Source: Elusimicrobia bacterium CG_4_9_14_3_um_filter_62_55 (GTDB taxonomy: Bacteria > Elusimicrobiota > Elusimicrobia > UBA1565). Taken from it: a stretch of 42,105 nt of DNA. The DNA is taken from contig PFUL01000016.1 of assembly GCA_002790095.1 (NCBI GenBank), positions 1 through 42,105 of the forward strand. Reading direction: 5' to 3'. Under the pieces are notes generated by a model. That model was not told the origin of the DNA. It saw nothing but the letters and a program-made list of their open reading frames with translations, and ran no database searches. Below are positions 15,404-24,239 of the stretch, one piece after another; within the stretch, counting starts at the first letter, position 1, and each line of letters opens with the position of its first letter. The position numbers were made by a program, and so were the translations under genes.

Positions 15404-17407
15404 ATGAGGTCCCGGATCTTGCTTGCCATGGGGTTCACCGCGCTGATCGCGGGCGCTCCCTGCGTCTCGGCCGAGACCCCTGCCCCCGCGGAAAAGCCGG
15501 AAGCGTTTCATCTGTACATCCACATCTCGCCTCAAACGGGCGCCGCCGCGGAAGCCGAAGAGGCGCGCCGTAAATCCCTGTCTCAAAAAATCGAGGCGGC
15601 ACTGCGCGAAAACGAGGAAAAGGAAGTCCTGGAAGGCCGCTTGGAGCAGCCGCTGGACGGCCACCAGGTCATCCGCTGGACGGTCCAGGCGTGGACCCCC
15701 AGCCAGGCGCAGAAGAAGGTCGAAACCGCAAAAAAGCTCTTTAAGCCCGAGGACAAGATCTCGATCGTCCTATCCCCGATCGAACGCCGAACCGTGGAAC
15801 TCCGGGATCCGACCGAGATCGCTCAAAAACTAAAGTCCGACACAGGAGCCGTGCACGAGTGGTACCGGGAACGCTTCGGCCCCTCGTTCCCGCGTGAACT
15901 TTTGACTTCTGAAAACGGCGGCGCCGCGTTCGACCTCTCCGCCGTCCGCGGGGCGTCCCCCGGCCTCGACGCGGCGGGCGTGTTGTTCGACGCGACCGGC
16001 CGCCCGCGCGGCGCCGGGGACATCGAGAAGGCGATCGCCCTCGCCCGCGCCAAACCGCGCTCCGAATCGACCACCGATCCCGCGGTGAAGGCCCCCCCGC
16101 CCCCGCTGCAGCATGACGGCTTCGTTTTGAGGTCGGCCGAAGACGCCGAAACGCAGGATGTTTTGCGAGGCCTGATCTACGCCTCCCGCGGTTATGAGGG
16201 CGGATTTCAAAAAGGCAGCGGGCTGTACGGGCCGATGGGCCTGAGCAAGGCCACGTTCAAGTGGGCGGTGAAGGAAGCGACGCCCGAACAGCGGAAAATT
16301 CTCGAAAAGGGCGTCTACGACGACGAAGCGAACATCCTCGCCGGTTCCATCATTTTCGATCGCCTCAAATCTCAATTCGGCGGAAATCTGAATCGCGCGG
16401 TCGCCGCGTTCTATGTGGGAGCCGGCAACGTCCGCAAGCACGGCGGCATCCCGCCGGACGCGAAGAACTACCTCGGCCGCTTCCAGCTCGCCCATCAACA
16501 AGGCGTGCGCCGCGCCATCGAACCGACCTCCCCCCGCGTCGCCCGAAAAATCGAGCCGGAAAAGCCCGTTTCCCCGGTCGACGCGATTTTGCGCCGCATT
16601 CGCGAGGAGGGCACCGCGGTCGTCCGCGGCGAGCCGCCGACCGGCCGCCGCGACTCGTTTAGAAACGTTCCGAAAGCTTTGGTTGAGGCGATCCGCTCCG
16701 AAGCGACCACCGGAAAGTGGCAGACCAACCCGAACGCGCTGGTCGCGCTTTCCGAAGCAGAGGGAGGCGTCAACGCCGGCACCTCCCACGCGAACGCCCG
16801 GGGCGTGCTGCAGATCACGCCGGAAACGGCGCTATGGGAATGCGGGCTCTCCCGCGCGGAACTCGCGAACCGCGAAAAGAACATCGCCTGCGCCGAGAAG
16901 GTCTTTGCGCGGCGCCTCGACCGCGCGGACGGCGACATCGTTTTGGCCTGGGCGCTTTACAACACCAAGGTGAAGTGGCACGACGCGATGATCCGCGAGA
17001 AGCGGGTCGCCAACATCAAGGAAACGGTCCGGCATGTGACGCGCGCCGCCTATCGCTATTACCAGTTGACCGGAGACGCGAGCTTTGACCCCGGAACCCG
17101 CGCCTTCCGCGAAAAGTACTTCAAATCCCGTCAGGCGCTCGCGTGGTCCGCGCAATCCTACCAGGATCTCCAACGCTGGGACCGAAACGAAGGCTTTAGG
17201 GGAGACGGGGTCGTCCGCTACGCCGAGAAAGTCCCGGCGCTGGAGGGAACGAAGACCTCCGCCGCCCCGTCCAAGCGCGCTCCCGGCCGCTGGCGCCTCA
17301 ACAGTTCCGGGACCCATTGGTACCGAGCCTCCAACAAGTCCGGCCAACGCTGGGACCTCTACCCCTACCGCGACAAGCGCGGCAACCCCACCACCCCCCC
17401 CGTCTAG
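15404..17407 (+). CDS. Periplasmic protein with two lytic transglycosylase (SLT) domains
   Basis: 667 aa. It has a signal peptide (about 1-23, ending CVSAE), an N-terminal alpha/beta region (about 33-125) and then two separate lysozyme-like SLT domains. Domain 1 (about 250-360) carries Glu265 in YEGGFQKGSGLYGPMGL and the late motif AVAAFYVGAGNVRKHGGIP. Domain 2 (about 425-545) carries Glu451 in SEAEGGVNAGTSHANARGVLQ, then ITPETA and WALYNTKVKW. Both retain the acidic catalytic residue, so both may cleave peptidoglycan. The basic C-terminal tail (about 640-667) is rich in Trp, Arg and Tyr and might bind the wall. A -10-like TAAGCT lies seven bases before the ATG. It is monocistronic. Confidence 0.82.
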   Translation: MRSRILLAMGFTALIAGAPCVSAETPAPAEKPEAFHLYIHISPQTGAAAEAEEARRKSLSQKIEAALRENEEKEVLEGRLEQPLDGHQVIRWTVQAWTPSQAQKKVETAKKLFKPEDKISIVLSPIERRTVELRDPTEIAQKLKSDTGAVHEWYRERFGPSFPRELLTSENGGAAFDLSAVRGASPGLDAAGVLFDATGRPRGAGDIEKAIALARAKPRSESTTDPAVKAPPPPLQHDGFVLRSAEDAETQDVLRGLIYASRGYEGGFQKGSGLYGPMGLSKATFKWAVKEATPEQRKILEKGVYDDEANILAGSIIFDRLKSQFGGNLNRAVAAFYVGAGNVRKHGGIPPDAKNYLGRFQLAHQQGVRRAIEPTSPRVARKIEPEKPVSPVDAILRRIREEGTAVVRGEPPTGRRDSFRNVPKALVEAIRSEATTGKWQTNPNALVALSEAEGGVNAGTSHANARGVLQITPETALWECGLSRAELANREKNIACAEKVFARRLDRADGDIVLAWALYNTKVKWHDAMIREKRVANIKETVRHVTRAAYRYYQLTGDASFDPGTRAFREKYFKSRQALAWSAQSYQDLQRWDRNEGFRGDGVVRYAEKVPALEGTKTSAAPSKRAPGRWRLNSSGTHWYRASNKSGQRWDLYPYRDKRGNPTTPPV

Positions 17408-17411
17408 GGAC

Positions 17412-17945
17412 CTAAATTTTCAGGAGGTCTTGGGTGTAGATTTTTTCGCCGATCACGAGGTTGAACTTCCCTCCGCCGCAGTCGCCGAAAACGTCGATTT
17501 TCTCGGCGAGGCAATCCATCCACTCGGCGAAACCGCCGTCTTTCCAGCAGTAAACCGCCACCCGTTCGCCGCGGGGCATCTCCTTGAGAACCTCGCGCCG
17601 AAACTGCCGGGCGACGAATTCGCTTTCTTTGAACACGATGAGCGCCGCGTCGGGCCATTTGCGCAGCACTTTTTCGATCTTGTTCGACGACGTTCTCCCG
17701 CATTCGATCCAATGCGTGACCTGCCCGCCGATGTCGGTACCGAGCAGGTCCGGCCGAAACGCCGACCCCGCCAGGGCCGGGTGCTTCGCGCTCGCCTCTA
17801 GGGTGAGATCCTGCTCCCAAAACGAAAGATAGGCGGCGAGTTTAAGTCCTAAATGCGCGGGCGTTTCGTTCTCAATCGCGACGAGGACGAGATTGCGGTT
17901 GTCGTCATTGACGCGAAGATCGGCCCGGATCTTGTAGAGAGGCAT
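17412..17945 (-). CDS. YaeQ-family protein
   Basis: 177 aa, the size of YaeQ. It starts with a beta-strand segment (PLYKIRADLRVND) and keeps core features: a run such as RPDLLGTDIGGQVTHWIECG, in which Asp/Glu and Trp-Ile-Glu form the PD-(D/E)XK-like core assigned to YaeQ, then KIEKVLRKWPDAALIVF. YaeQ proteins are structurally related to restriction-endonuclease folds, with an uncertain cellular role (a link to RfaH-like function was suggested in E. coli). It is transcribed divergently from the MFS gene with only 34 bases between them. Confidence 0.8.
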   Translation of the reverse strand: MPLYKIRADLRVNDDNRNLVLVAIENETPAHLGLKLAAYLSFWEQDLTLEASAKHPALAGSAFRPDLLGTDIGGQVTHWIECGRTSSNKIEKVLRKWPDAALIVFKESEFVARQFRREVLKEMPRGERVAVYCWKDGGFAEWMDCLAEKIDVFGDCGGGKFNLVIGEKIYTQDLLKI

Positions 17946-17979
17946 CGCGATCTCGATTTTAGTAATATTTTAAAAGCAA

Positions 17980-19200
17980 ATGTCATCACCGCTCCGGCTC
18001 CGACGTCTGAAATCCGCCTACCTTTCCGCCTACGCGGGACTGCCCAAAACGATCTGGCTTTTGTCGGCCACCGTCTTCGTCAATCGCGCCGGCACGATGG
18101 TGATGCCGTTCATGACGCTCTACCTCACCCGGGAGCGCGGTCTCAGCGTGCACGCGGCGGGAGGAGCCCTCGCGCTCTTCGGCCTCGGCGCGATGTGCGG
18201 CGCGTACTTTGGGGGCCGGGTCGCGGACCGGATCGGCCCGCGCTGGGTGATGATCGCGAGCCTGCTGGCGACCGGCGTCGGATTTCAGGTCTTCGCGTTT
18301 CTTTCCGAGCCGAAAGCCATCGTGCCCGCGATGTTCGTTCTGGCGTTTCTCATGGAAAGCTACCGTCCCGCTGCCTCCACCGCGCTGGGGCAGGTCACCA
18401 CTCCCCCGGTGCGCGCGCGTTCATTCGTGCTGATGCGCCTTGCGGCGAATCTCGGAATGACCATCGGCCCCGCTCTCGGCGGCTTTCTCGCGGTGCGCGA
18501 CTACCGGTGGCTGTTCATCGTCGACGGCGCCACCTGCGCGGTTGCCGCGGGTCTGTTATGGTTCTTCCTCAGCGACGCGTTGGAGACCTCAGCCCGCGCC
18601 GCTCGCGAATCGGCCAAACGCCCCGGACAGCGGCGTCCGCTCAAGGACGGCCCGTTCCTAGCGTTCTGCGGGCTGAAGCTGTTTCAGGCGATGGTGTTCT
18701 TCCAGCTGTTCTCGACCTGGCCGCTGTACTTCCGAAACGAGTACGGCTACCGGGAAGACGGCATCGGCGCGTTCTTCGCGCTCAACGGGTTGTGCATCGT
18801 ATTCTTCGAGATGCAGATCGTGCGCGCGCTCGAGCGCGTCGACCGGATGAAGCTGATCGGTTTCGGCGCGCTGATGATCTGCGCGGGATTCGGCCTGATG
18901 CCGTGGGGGGATTCCCGCGCCTGGGCGGTGCTGACGGTCTTGGTGTGGACGTTCGGCGAGATGATCGCCATGCCGATTTCGATGGCGGTCGTCGCCGACC
19001 GGGCGAGCGACGCGCACCGCGGCGCCTACATGGCGACCATCGCCATGACCTTCTCGCTCGCCTACATCCTCGCGCCGCTGGTCGGAACGGCCCTCTACGA
19101 ACACGTCGGGCCCGACGCGGTGTGGCACGCGATCGCGGTGCTGGGAATCGCGTTGTTCTTCGGTTTCCGCCGCCTCTCGCCGCTGCTCCGGCCCGACTAA
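17980..19200 (+). CDS. Major facilitator superfamily transporter (drug-efflux-like)
   Basis: 406 aa with about twelve hydrophobic helices. MFS motif A between TM2 and TM3 reads GGRVADRIGPRW. TM1 has ATVFVNRAGTMVMPFMTLYL, as in MdtH/YfcJ-like proton antiporters, and TM5 carries LGMTIGPALGGFL (motif C-like). It probably exports a small molecule from the cytoplasm using the proton gradient; substrate unknown. The start at 17980 follows an AT-rich stretch with TATTTT eight bases upstream. Its stop overlaps that of the convergent MscS-type gene by four bases. Confidence 0.85.
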   Translation: MSSPLRLRRLKSAYLSAYAGLPKTIWLLSATVFVNRAGTMVMPFMTLYLTRERGLSVHAAGGALALFGLGAMCGAYFGGRVADRIGPRWVMIASLLATGVGFQVFAFLSEPKAIVPAMFVLAFLMESYRPAASTALGQVTTPPVRARSFVLMRLAANLGMTIGPALGGFLAVRDYRWLFIVDGATCAVAAGLLWFFLSDALETSARAARESAKRPGQRRPLKDGPFLAFCGLKLFQAMVFFQLFSTWPLYFRNEYGYREDGIGAFFALNGLCIVFFEMQIVRALERVDRMKLIGFGALMICAGFGLMPWGDSRAWAVLTVLVWTFGEMIAMPISMAVVADRASDAHRGAYMATIAMTFSLAYILAPLVGTALYEHVGPDAVWHAIAVLGIALFFGFRRLSPLLRPD

Positions 19201-20315
19201 CCCGCCTTCACCGCCTCTCCCGAACCCGCCAAATGCACCGTCTGCGTCGGAAAAGCGAACTGCAAGCCGGCCTTATGCACTTCCCGCGCGATGTTCAGGA
19301 AGAAGCGCTCTTTCACCGTCAGGTACTCCCCCCACTGGGTCGTCTTCGTAAAGCAGTAGATGAAGATGTCCAACGAGGAAGGGCCGAAGCCGTCGAAATT
19401 GACCAGAAAGAATTCGTCGCGCAGCCCTTCGTCGGAGCGGATCAGTCCGCGAATCGTCTCGACCAGCGCCTCGATCTGCTCGGGCGTCGTGTCGTAGGTG
19501 ACGCCGATCTTCGTGGAGATCCGGCGCTTCTGCATCCGCGACCAGTTGTTGATCGCGCTCGTCGTCCACTTCGCGTTGGGGACCGTAATCAAACTATTGG
19601 CGAAAGTCCGCACGCGGGTGGTTCTAAGACCGATCTCCTCGATCGTCCCTTCCAGCCCGTTCATCTCGATCCAGTCCCCGACCTTGAACGGGCGGTCGAG
19701 CAGGATGACGATCGATCCGAAGATGTTCGAGAGGCTCTCCTTCGCGGCCAAGGCGACCGCCATGCCTCCGAGCCCGAAGCCGGCGAGCAGCCCGCTGACG
19801 GAATAGCCCATGTTCTGCAGCGCGAGAATGCCGCCGACGATCACTAAGAACGACTTCAGAGACTTGCTCACGATCGGCACGAGAATGTCGTCGATCGAGG
19901 ACTCGGTTCGCTTGGCGTACCCGGCCCAAACCTTGCACGTCCCGTCGATGAAGCGCAGACCCAGCCAGACGATGAACACGATGCTGACGGTTTTAAACGC
20001 GGCGCTCAAAACCGCCGCCGCGTCGACCGGCGTCTTCGGCAACGGCAGGGTGCGGACGGCCAAATAGATTCCCAGGGGGACGCAGGCTGCGGCGAGCGGC
20101 TTGCGGACGATTTCCAGCAGCAAGTCGTCGTAAATCGTTGTCGTTCGTTTGACGGCCGCTTCCAATCCCTCGAACGCCCGTTCGAGGATTTTTCTCAGCA
20201 GGAATCCCGCGAAGATGAACCCCAGCGCGACGAGCGCTTGGCCCATCGTGATGCTGAAAAACTCAAACTTTAAAACCGCGAGGATCGTCTTCTCGAAGGC
20301 CTGAATCTGTTCCAT
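19197..20315 (-). CDS. MscS-family mechanosensitive ion channel
   Basis: 372 aa. Four or so N-terminal TM helices are followed by the pore helix and conserved MscS middle domain: GLLAGFGLGGMAVALAAKES (TM3 glycine/alanine packing), then NIFGSIVILLDRPFKVGDWI and GLEGTIEEIGLRTTRVRTF, and PNAKWTTSAINNWSR. It resembles the YbdG/YnaI or plant MSL type more than E. coli MscS (286 aa). It releases solutes on hypo-osmotic shock across the inner membrane. The ATG at 20315 follows TAAACT by exactly six bases. It lies downstream of the Hsp90-like operon on the same strand but has its own promoter. Confidence 0.92.
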   Translation of the reverse strand: MEQIQAFEKTILAVLKFEFFSITMGQALVALGFIFAGFLLRKILERAFEGLEAAVKRTTTIYDDLLLEIVRKPLAAACVPLGIYLAVRTLPLPKTPVDAAAVLSAAFKTVSIVFIVWLGLRFIDGTCKVWAGYAKRTESSIDDILVPIVSKSLKSFLVIVGGILALQNMGYSVSGLLAGFGLGGMAVALAAKESLSNIFGSIVILLDRPFKVGDWIEMNGLEGTIEEIGLRTTRVRTFANSLITVPNAKWTTSAINNWSRMQKRRISTKIGVTYDTTPEQIEALVETIRGLIRSDEGLRDEFFLVNFDGFGPSSLDIFIYCFTKTTQWGEYLTVKERFFLNIAREVHKAGLQFAFPTQTVHLAGSGEAVKAG

Positions 20316-20327
20316 ACGCCCAGTTTA
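20316..20327 (-). promoter_or_regulatory. Leaderless -10 promoter of the MscS-type gene
   Basis: TAAACT (20327-20322), then GGGCGT, then the ATG at 20315. The 33-base gap to the upstream gene end contains no other feature. Confidence 0.5.
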
Positions 20328-20348
20328 GCGAATTGACGGCGAACGAGG

Positions 20349-21686
20349 CTACCAAGCCCGTTCGGGCAATTGCGTGACGTCGATGGGGACGCGCTTGCCG
20401 ACCCGGCGCAGCCACGCGGCGTCGCGCCGGGTCAGAGCCCAGACGATCCAATCGGCCCGCGTGTGCGCGGAGCGCCGCTTGGTCGAAAACCGGATGCGGG
20501 GTCCCCGATCTTCGCGCAGAAGCCGCTCCAGACTTACCGGACGGCCGCGCACATCGAAGATCAACGGCGCCCGCCACAGCGCCCGCTCGAAGGACTCCAA
20601 AGGCTCCCGCGAATATCCGCGGCTCAGCGTTTCGGTCACCAGGCGCAGCCAGGAAGTCACGCGCGCGTCGACGTGTACGCGCAGACGCTTGGACAACGGC
20701 GCGTTCCACGGCAGCCACGAACGCTCCGGTTCCCCGTCGTTGGTCGAGTCGAAATCAAAAAGGCGCTTCCATTCCTTTCGGAGGCGCTGACTGCCGACCA
20801 GCATCTTGCCGGTCCCGGCTGCGCGGCGCGTCAACTCCTTCGCGCAGTGGGCGAGGAATCTCCCGTAATGCCGCTGGAGCTCGGCCAACCCCGCGTTGAG
20901 CGCCGCGTTCGCGACCACCTTCGTCAACGACGCATTGAGGCCGAACCCGTCGTCGTTGATCGCCCCGTCGAACGGCAATCCGGCTCCGGGTGCCTCGTGA
21001 TCGCAGACCCGCACGCCGAAGACAAACAATCCCAGCCGGTTCTTGCCGGTACATCCCGGTTCCGGTACGGTGATCACACCGCGCACCGTTCCGGACGCGA
21101 AGCGATAGGAATTCCAGTCCGGTATCGGTTCCTGCGGCAGCGGATTTCCGTTAAGGGTAAGCCGACCGGGAACCAAGGCGCACTCGCGCGCGAAAAATTC
21201 CGCCGTCAACGACTCCGTCACCATCGACCGCGGCCAATGCGGTAAAAGACGCACGCGGATGGAGGTTCTTGCGCTCTCCGGGCAGGGCGAGACTTCGTCT
21301 TCCGCGAGTCCGGAACTTTTCAGGGACCGCCCTCCCGAGGAGACCGTCACCTTCATCGCGCCGGAGCGCCACGCCCACAGCATGCCGAGCGCGAAATGAC
21401 GGTCGCGTTCTCCGAATTTCCCGGATCGCTCGAAGAGAGCCCCGTAGGGGTCGTGCATCGCCGCCTTTTCGAAGGGGGCCCCGCCGAAGTCCAGGCGCAA
21501 ATCCCGTCCCGAGGCCCGCACCTCGATTTCCCTCGCCCCCCCGGCGACCGCCGTGCGGATCCACGCCAGAAAGCCGCGCTCGCCACCGGGGAGTTGATAG
21601 CGCTGCAGCTTGTCGAGAGTGCGCCGCCGGTCGATCCGAAAACTTCCGGTTTCGACCAACTCCCCTTTCAAGGGATCGCCGCTCAA
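20349..21686 (-). CDS. Degenerate Hsp90-like (GHKL-fold) protein, smaller paralog
   Basis: 445 aa. The first 115 residues align by eye with the ATP-binding domain of the Hsp90-like protein at 24239-25984. SFRIDRRRTLDKL (15-27) matches the Hsp90 N-terminal strand/helix. FLAWIRTAVAGG (39-50) replaces the N-box, with Glu and Asn changed to Ala and Thr. LDFGGAP replaces the D-x-G-x-G loop and loses the second Gly; ALGML replaces the GxxGxG lid motif. It therefore probably does not hydrolyse ATP. The start is TTG (21686), overlapping the stop of a 37-aa ORF (TTGA). It is the last gene of the operon. The C-terminal 300 residues match nothing I recognise. Confidence 0.65.
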   Translation of the reverse strand: MSGDPLKGELVETGSFRIDRRRTLDKLQRYQLPGGERGFLAWIRTAVAGGAREIEVRASGRDLRLDFGGAPFEKAAMHDPYGALFERSGKFGERDRHFALGMLWAWRSGAMKVTVSSGGRSLKSSGLAEDEVSPCPESARTSIRVRLLPHWPRSMVTESLTAEFFARECALVPGRLTLNGNPLPQEPIPDWNSYRFASGTVRGVITVPEPGCTGKNRLGLFVFGVRVCDHEAPGAGLPFDGAINDDGFGLNASLTKVVANAALNAGLAELQRHYGRFLAHCAKELTRRAAGTGKMLVGSQRLRKEWKRLFDFDSTNDGEPERSWLPWNAPLSKRLRVHVDARVTSWLRLVTETLSRGYSREPLESFERALWRAPLIFDVRGRPVSLERLLREDRGPRIRFSTKRRSAHTRADWIVWALTRRDAAWLRRVGKRVPIDVTQLPERAW

Positions 21687-21796
21687 GGCTGCCTCTTGAG
21701 AGCCTGTTCGACGATCGCGCGCTTGCGGTCGATGCGAAAGGCGCCTTCTTCAACGAGCACGCCGTCTTCGTCGGCGTCTCTAGATCGGCGGGTCAC
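21683..21796 (-). pseudogene. 37-aa ORF, probable remnant of a third Hsp90-like paralog
   Basis: GTG at 21796 lies inside the end of the 819-aa gene; the stop at 21683-21685 overlaps the TTG of the next gene. The 37-residue product contains VLVEEGAFRIDRKRAIVEQ, closely matching LVETGSFRIDRRRTLDKL of the downstream paralog and AGRFKVDRTRALEKL of the upstream one. Only the first strand and helix of the domain remain. It may be a decayed paralog whose reading frame still couples translation of its neighbours, or a real micropeptide. Nucleotide identity to the neighbour is low, so any duplication is old. Confidence 0.5.
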
Positions 21797-24239
21797 GGCG
21801 GTATTCCCCCTTTTCGTCGGCTTCCAAGACCAACTCCGCGAGCGACAACGAAAAGCACGCGTCCTGAACGTCGGTCAACTCGCGCACCCTGCGATTTAAG
21901 TCGGAAAAGCAAACCGAGACCGCATACGGCATCAAGCGCATCAAATTCCCGCGCTCGCCGAGGAAGCGCAGAAGGGGGTGGCGCGGGTCGAACGCGACGC
22001 TGTCGATGGATTCGTCGGTCAACGGACACGCCCCCCGCCCCTTCAGGGCCTTCAGCCAGCGGCGCACCTCTCCCGTCGGATCGGAGGCGACGAGATCCTC
22101 GACGCCGTGCGTCTCTACGGCACGACGCATCTCCGGGGGGAGACTCAGTTCCCCTTCTTTTTTGGGTTCTATTTTCTCGGCGGACTCAAGACGCGGGGCC
22201 GGCGTCCGTTTCGGCATCGGGGCAGGGGGCTCTTCGCGGCGCTCCCGCCGGATCCCCGCGACCAGTTTCGACCCTTCGAAGAGAAGTTTGATGTGGTCGG
22301 GATACCCGATCGCCAAGCTCTGGAGGGCCTTCGGATGCGCGGAAGGCTCGACGATGATTTTCCGGCCCGCATGGCAGGCGGCGTTCAGATCGCGGATCGA
22401 TAGGAACCGCTCGTCCGAGTCGAGAAAGAGTCCCAGACCCGCGAGCCAGGAGAAGCTCGGCCAGATTTCGGGTTCCGCTTTCCAATAGGATCGGAGAAAA
22501 TCGAGAAGATGCTCCCGAATCATGGCCTGGCGCGGCGACCGCTCCTCGGGCCGGTAGTCCTGCGCGAGCCGCTCATAAAGAGCGGGAACGCCGGAGGCCG
22601 CCGCGGCCAAACACTCCGCCGCGGGCGCCTCGACCTTTCCGGGAAGCGCGACCTGACTCAACTGAGGATGATGGAGCGCCGCCTCGATCCGCAGCCCCCG
22701 CATATCCCAGCGCGATCGTCCGATGGAGCGAATGTGGTTGAACCATTGAATCCGGGACTCGCGCGGGTGCGGCGAGATCGACAACCCGATTTCCCCCGCC
22801 ACCGGGCCGGCGAGAATCGCCTGCTTGATCAAGAGATTCTCCTGGTCGAGTACGGCGTCGGTTTTTACCGGCGCGGCGATTTCCTGCGGAGACAGCGCGC
22901 GCACGTTGTCTTCGCCGAAAAACAGCTTAAGAAACGCGAGATCCGCCGGATGACAGATCCAGGCGGCGCGATGGGTCGCGAAGGGCGCGGCGGAGAGCCG
23001 CCCGACGAACGGGATCGTGGTCAGCCAGCGCGCCTGCTCGCGCAAGGCCCTGAGCGTCAGGGGACGCCCCGCCTCATCGAAGAGAATCGGCGCGTCCCAA
23101 AGCAGCTGCCCAATTCCCCGCTCATCGCGCGTCATCGATATTCGGTGGTAAAGGCACGCGGCCCGCAGCGCGGCAACGCGCAGGGAAGTTTCCCGCAGCA
23201 GCGAGGCCTTGCGCTTCTCCACCTCGCCGCCCGATTCGACGAGATCGGTGAACTTATCCGTAAGCGACCATCCCTCCCAATGCAGCCAGTGGCGCCGCAA
23301 TTCCTCCCGCGCGAGCATCTTTCCCGCCGGGCCCGACGCCGCAGCGACCTTGCGCAAACTTTCCTTCAATAGAGCCACCGACTCCGAACGAATCGCCGCG
23401 AGAGCGGCTTCGTATCGTTCGTCCTTTACGATCTCGATTTGGGACAGGCTCTTGCGCAAACCGTCGTCGCGCACGAATCCCGTGACGGGCACGCCCGGCA
23501 TTTGCACCCGTTCGCGGAGCACCGTGACGCCCCGAACCACGAAGTCGATCGTCCCGCCGCCGAGAGCCTCGGGGGAAAGGCCGAGCGTCCCCGTGAGTTC
23601 TCCGCGGCCGAAGCGCTTCGAGTCCACGAGATCCGTTTCCGCGCTTTGGACGACGCTGTGGCGCCTTCCGTTCTTATGAATGGTGATCGGAATCGGACAA
23701 CGCCCGCAGAAGGCGTTCAAATGCGCCTCGGTCGCTTTGAATCCGCCGACGCGGCCGACCCAGAGCGCAACGACCGGATTCCCGCCGTAGCGCGTTCGCG
23801 CGTCCTCAAGCGGACTCCCTTCCAATTCGCGCAAGCGCTCTTCCGTCGGCCCGTCCACGTAAAGCGCGAATTCCTTGCCGCCGGAGCGAACGCGCACCGT
23901 GATCCCTTTCGGGTCAAGGCGCAGCGCAGAGAGCAGTCCCACGGCGAGTTCGCGGTTGCGCGCCCGCGTGCCGCGGGGGTCGGAGTCGAACAGGTGATGG
24001 TAGGGATCGCGCAGTTCCTCGGGGTCCCATTCCCTTCCGTCGAAAACGAACTCGAATCCCGCGGGGGTCGTCGAAACGTCGATCCGGGCGGCGCCGCCGG
24101 CCACGGCCGCCTGCACCCACGGAAGCGCGAACATCGTCGCGTCTTTAAGCTGAAAACGCATCAGCTTCTCGAGCGCGCGGGTCCGATCGACTTTAAAGCG
24201 CCCGGCCGATACGAACTCCCCCGCGTCCTCGGGCGGCAT
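21780..24239 (-). CDS. Large degenerate Hsp90-like (GHKL-fold) protein
   Basis: 819 aa from the ATG at 24239, which overlaps the upstream stop as ATGA. Residues 14-105 align by eye with the neighbouring Hsp90-like ATPase: RFKVDRTRALEKL (14-26), WVQAAVAGGAARIDV (41-55) in place of the N-box, FVFDGREWDPEEL in place of the D-x-G-x-G loop, and RELAVGLLSAL in place of the lid glycines. The Mg-binding Glu/Asn and the loop Asp/Gly are lost, so ATPase activity is unlikely. About 700 further residues are mainly alpha/beta with a basic Pro-rich linker (about 680-720) and no domain I recognise. It probably acts as a structural or regulatory partner. Confidence 0.65.
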   Translation of the reverse strand: MPPEDAGEFVSAGRFKVDRTRALEKLMRFQLKDATMFALPWVQAAVAGGAARIDVSTTPAGFEFVFDGREWDPEELRDPYHHLFDSDPRGTRARNRELAVGLLSALRLDPKGITVRVRSGGKEFALYVDGPTEERLRELEGSPLEDARTRYGGNPVVALWVGRVGGFKATEAHLNAFCGRCPIPITIHKNGRRHSVVQSAETDLVDSKRFGRGELTGTLGLSPEALGGGTIDFVVRGVTVLRERVQMPGVPVTGFVRDDGLRKSLSQIEIVKDERYEAALAAIRSESVALLKESLRKVAAASGPAGKMLAREELRRHWLHWEGWSLTDKFTDLVESGGEVEKRKASLLRETSLRVAALRAACLYHRISMTRDERGIGQLLWDAPILFDEAGRPLTLRALREQARWLTTIPFVGRLSAAPFATHRAAWICHPADLAFLKLFFGEDNVRALSPQEIAAPVKTDAVLDQENLLIKQAILAGPVAGEIGLSISPHPRESRIQWFNHIRSIGRSRWDMRGLRIEAALHHPQLSQVALPGKVEAPAAECLAAAASGVPALYERLAQDYRPEERSPRQAMIREHLLDFLRSYWKAEPEIWPSFSWLAGLGLFLDSDERFLSIRDLNAACHAGRKIIVEPSAHPKALQSLAIGYPDHIKLLFEGSKLVAGIRRERREEPPAPMPKRTPAPRLESAEKIEPKKEGELSLPPEMRRAVETHGVEDLVASDPTGEVRRWLKALKGRGACPLTDESIDSVAFDPRHPLLRFLGERGNLMRLMPYAVSVCFSDLNRRVRELTDVQDACFSLSLAELVLEADEKGEYRRDPPI

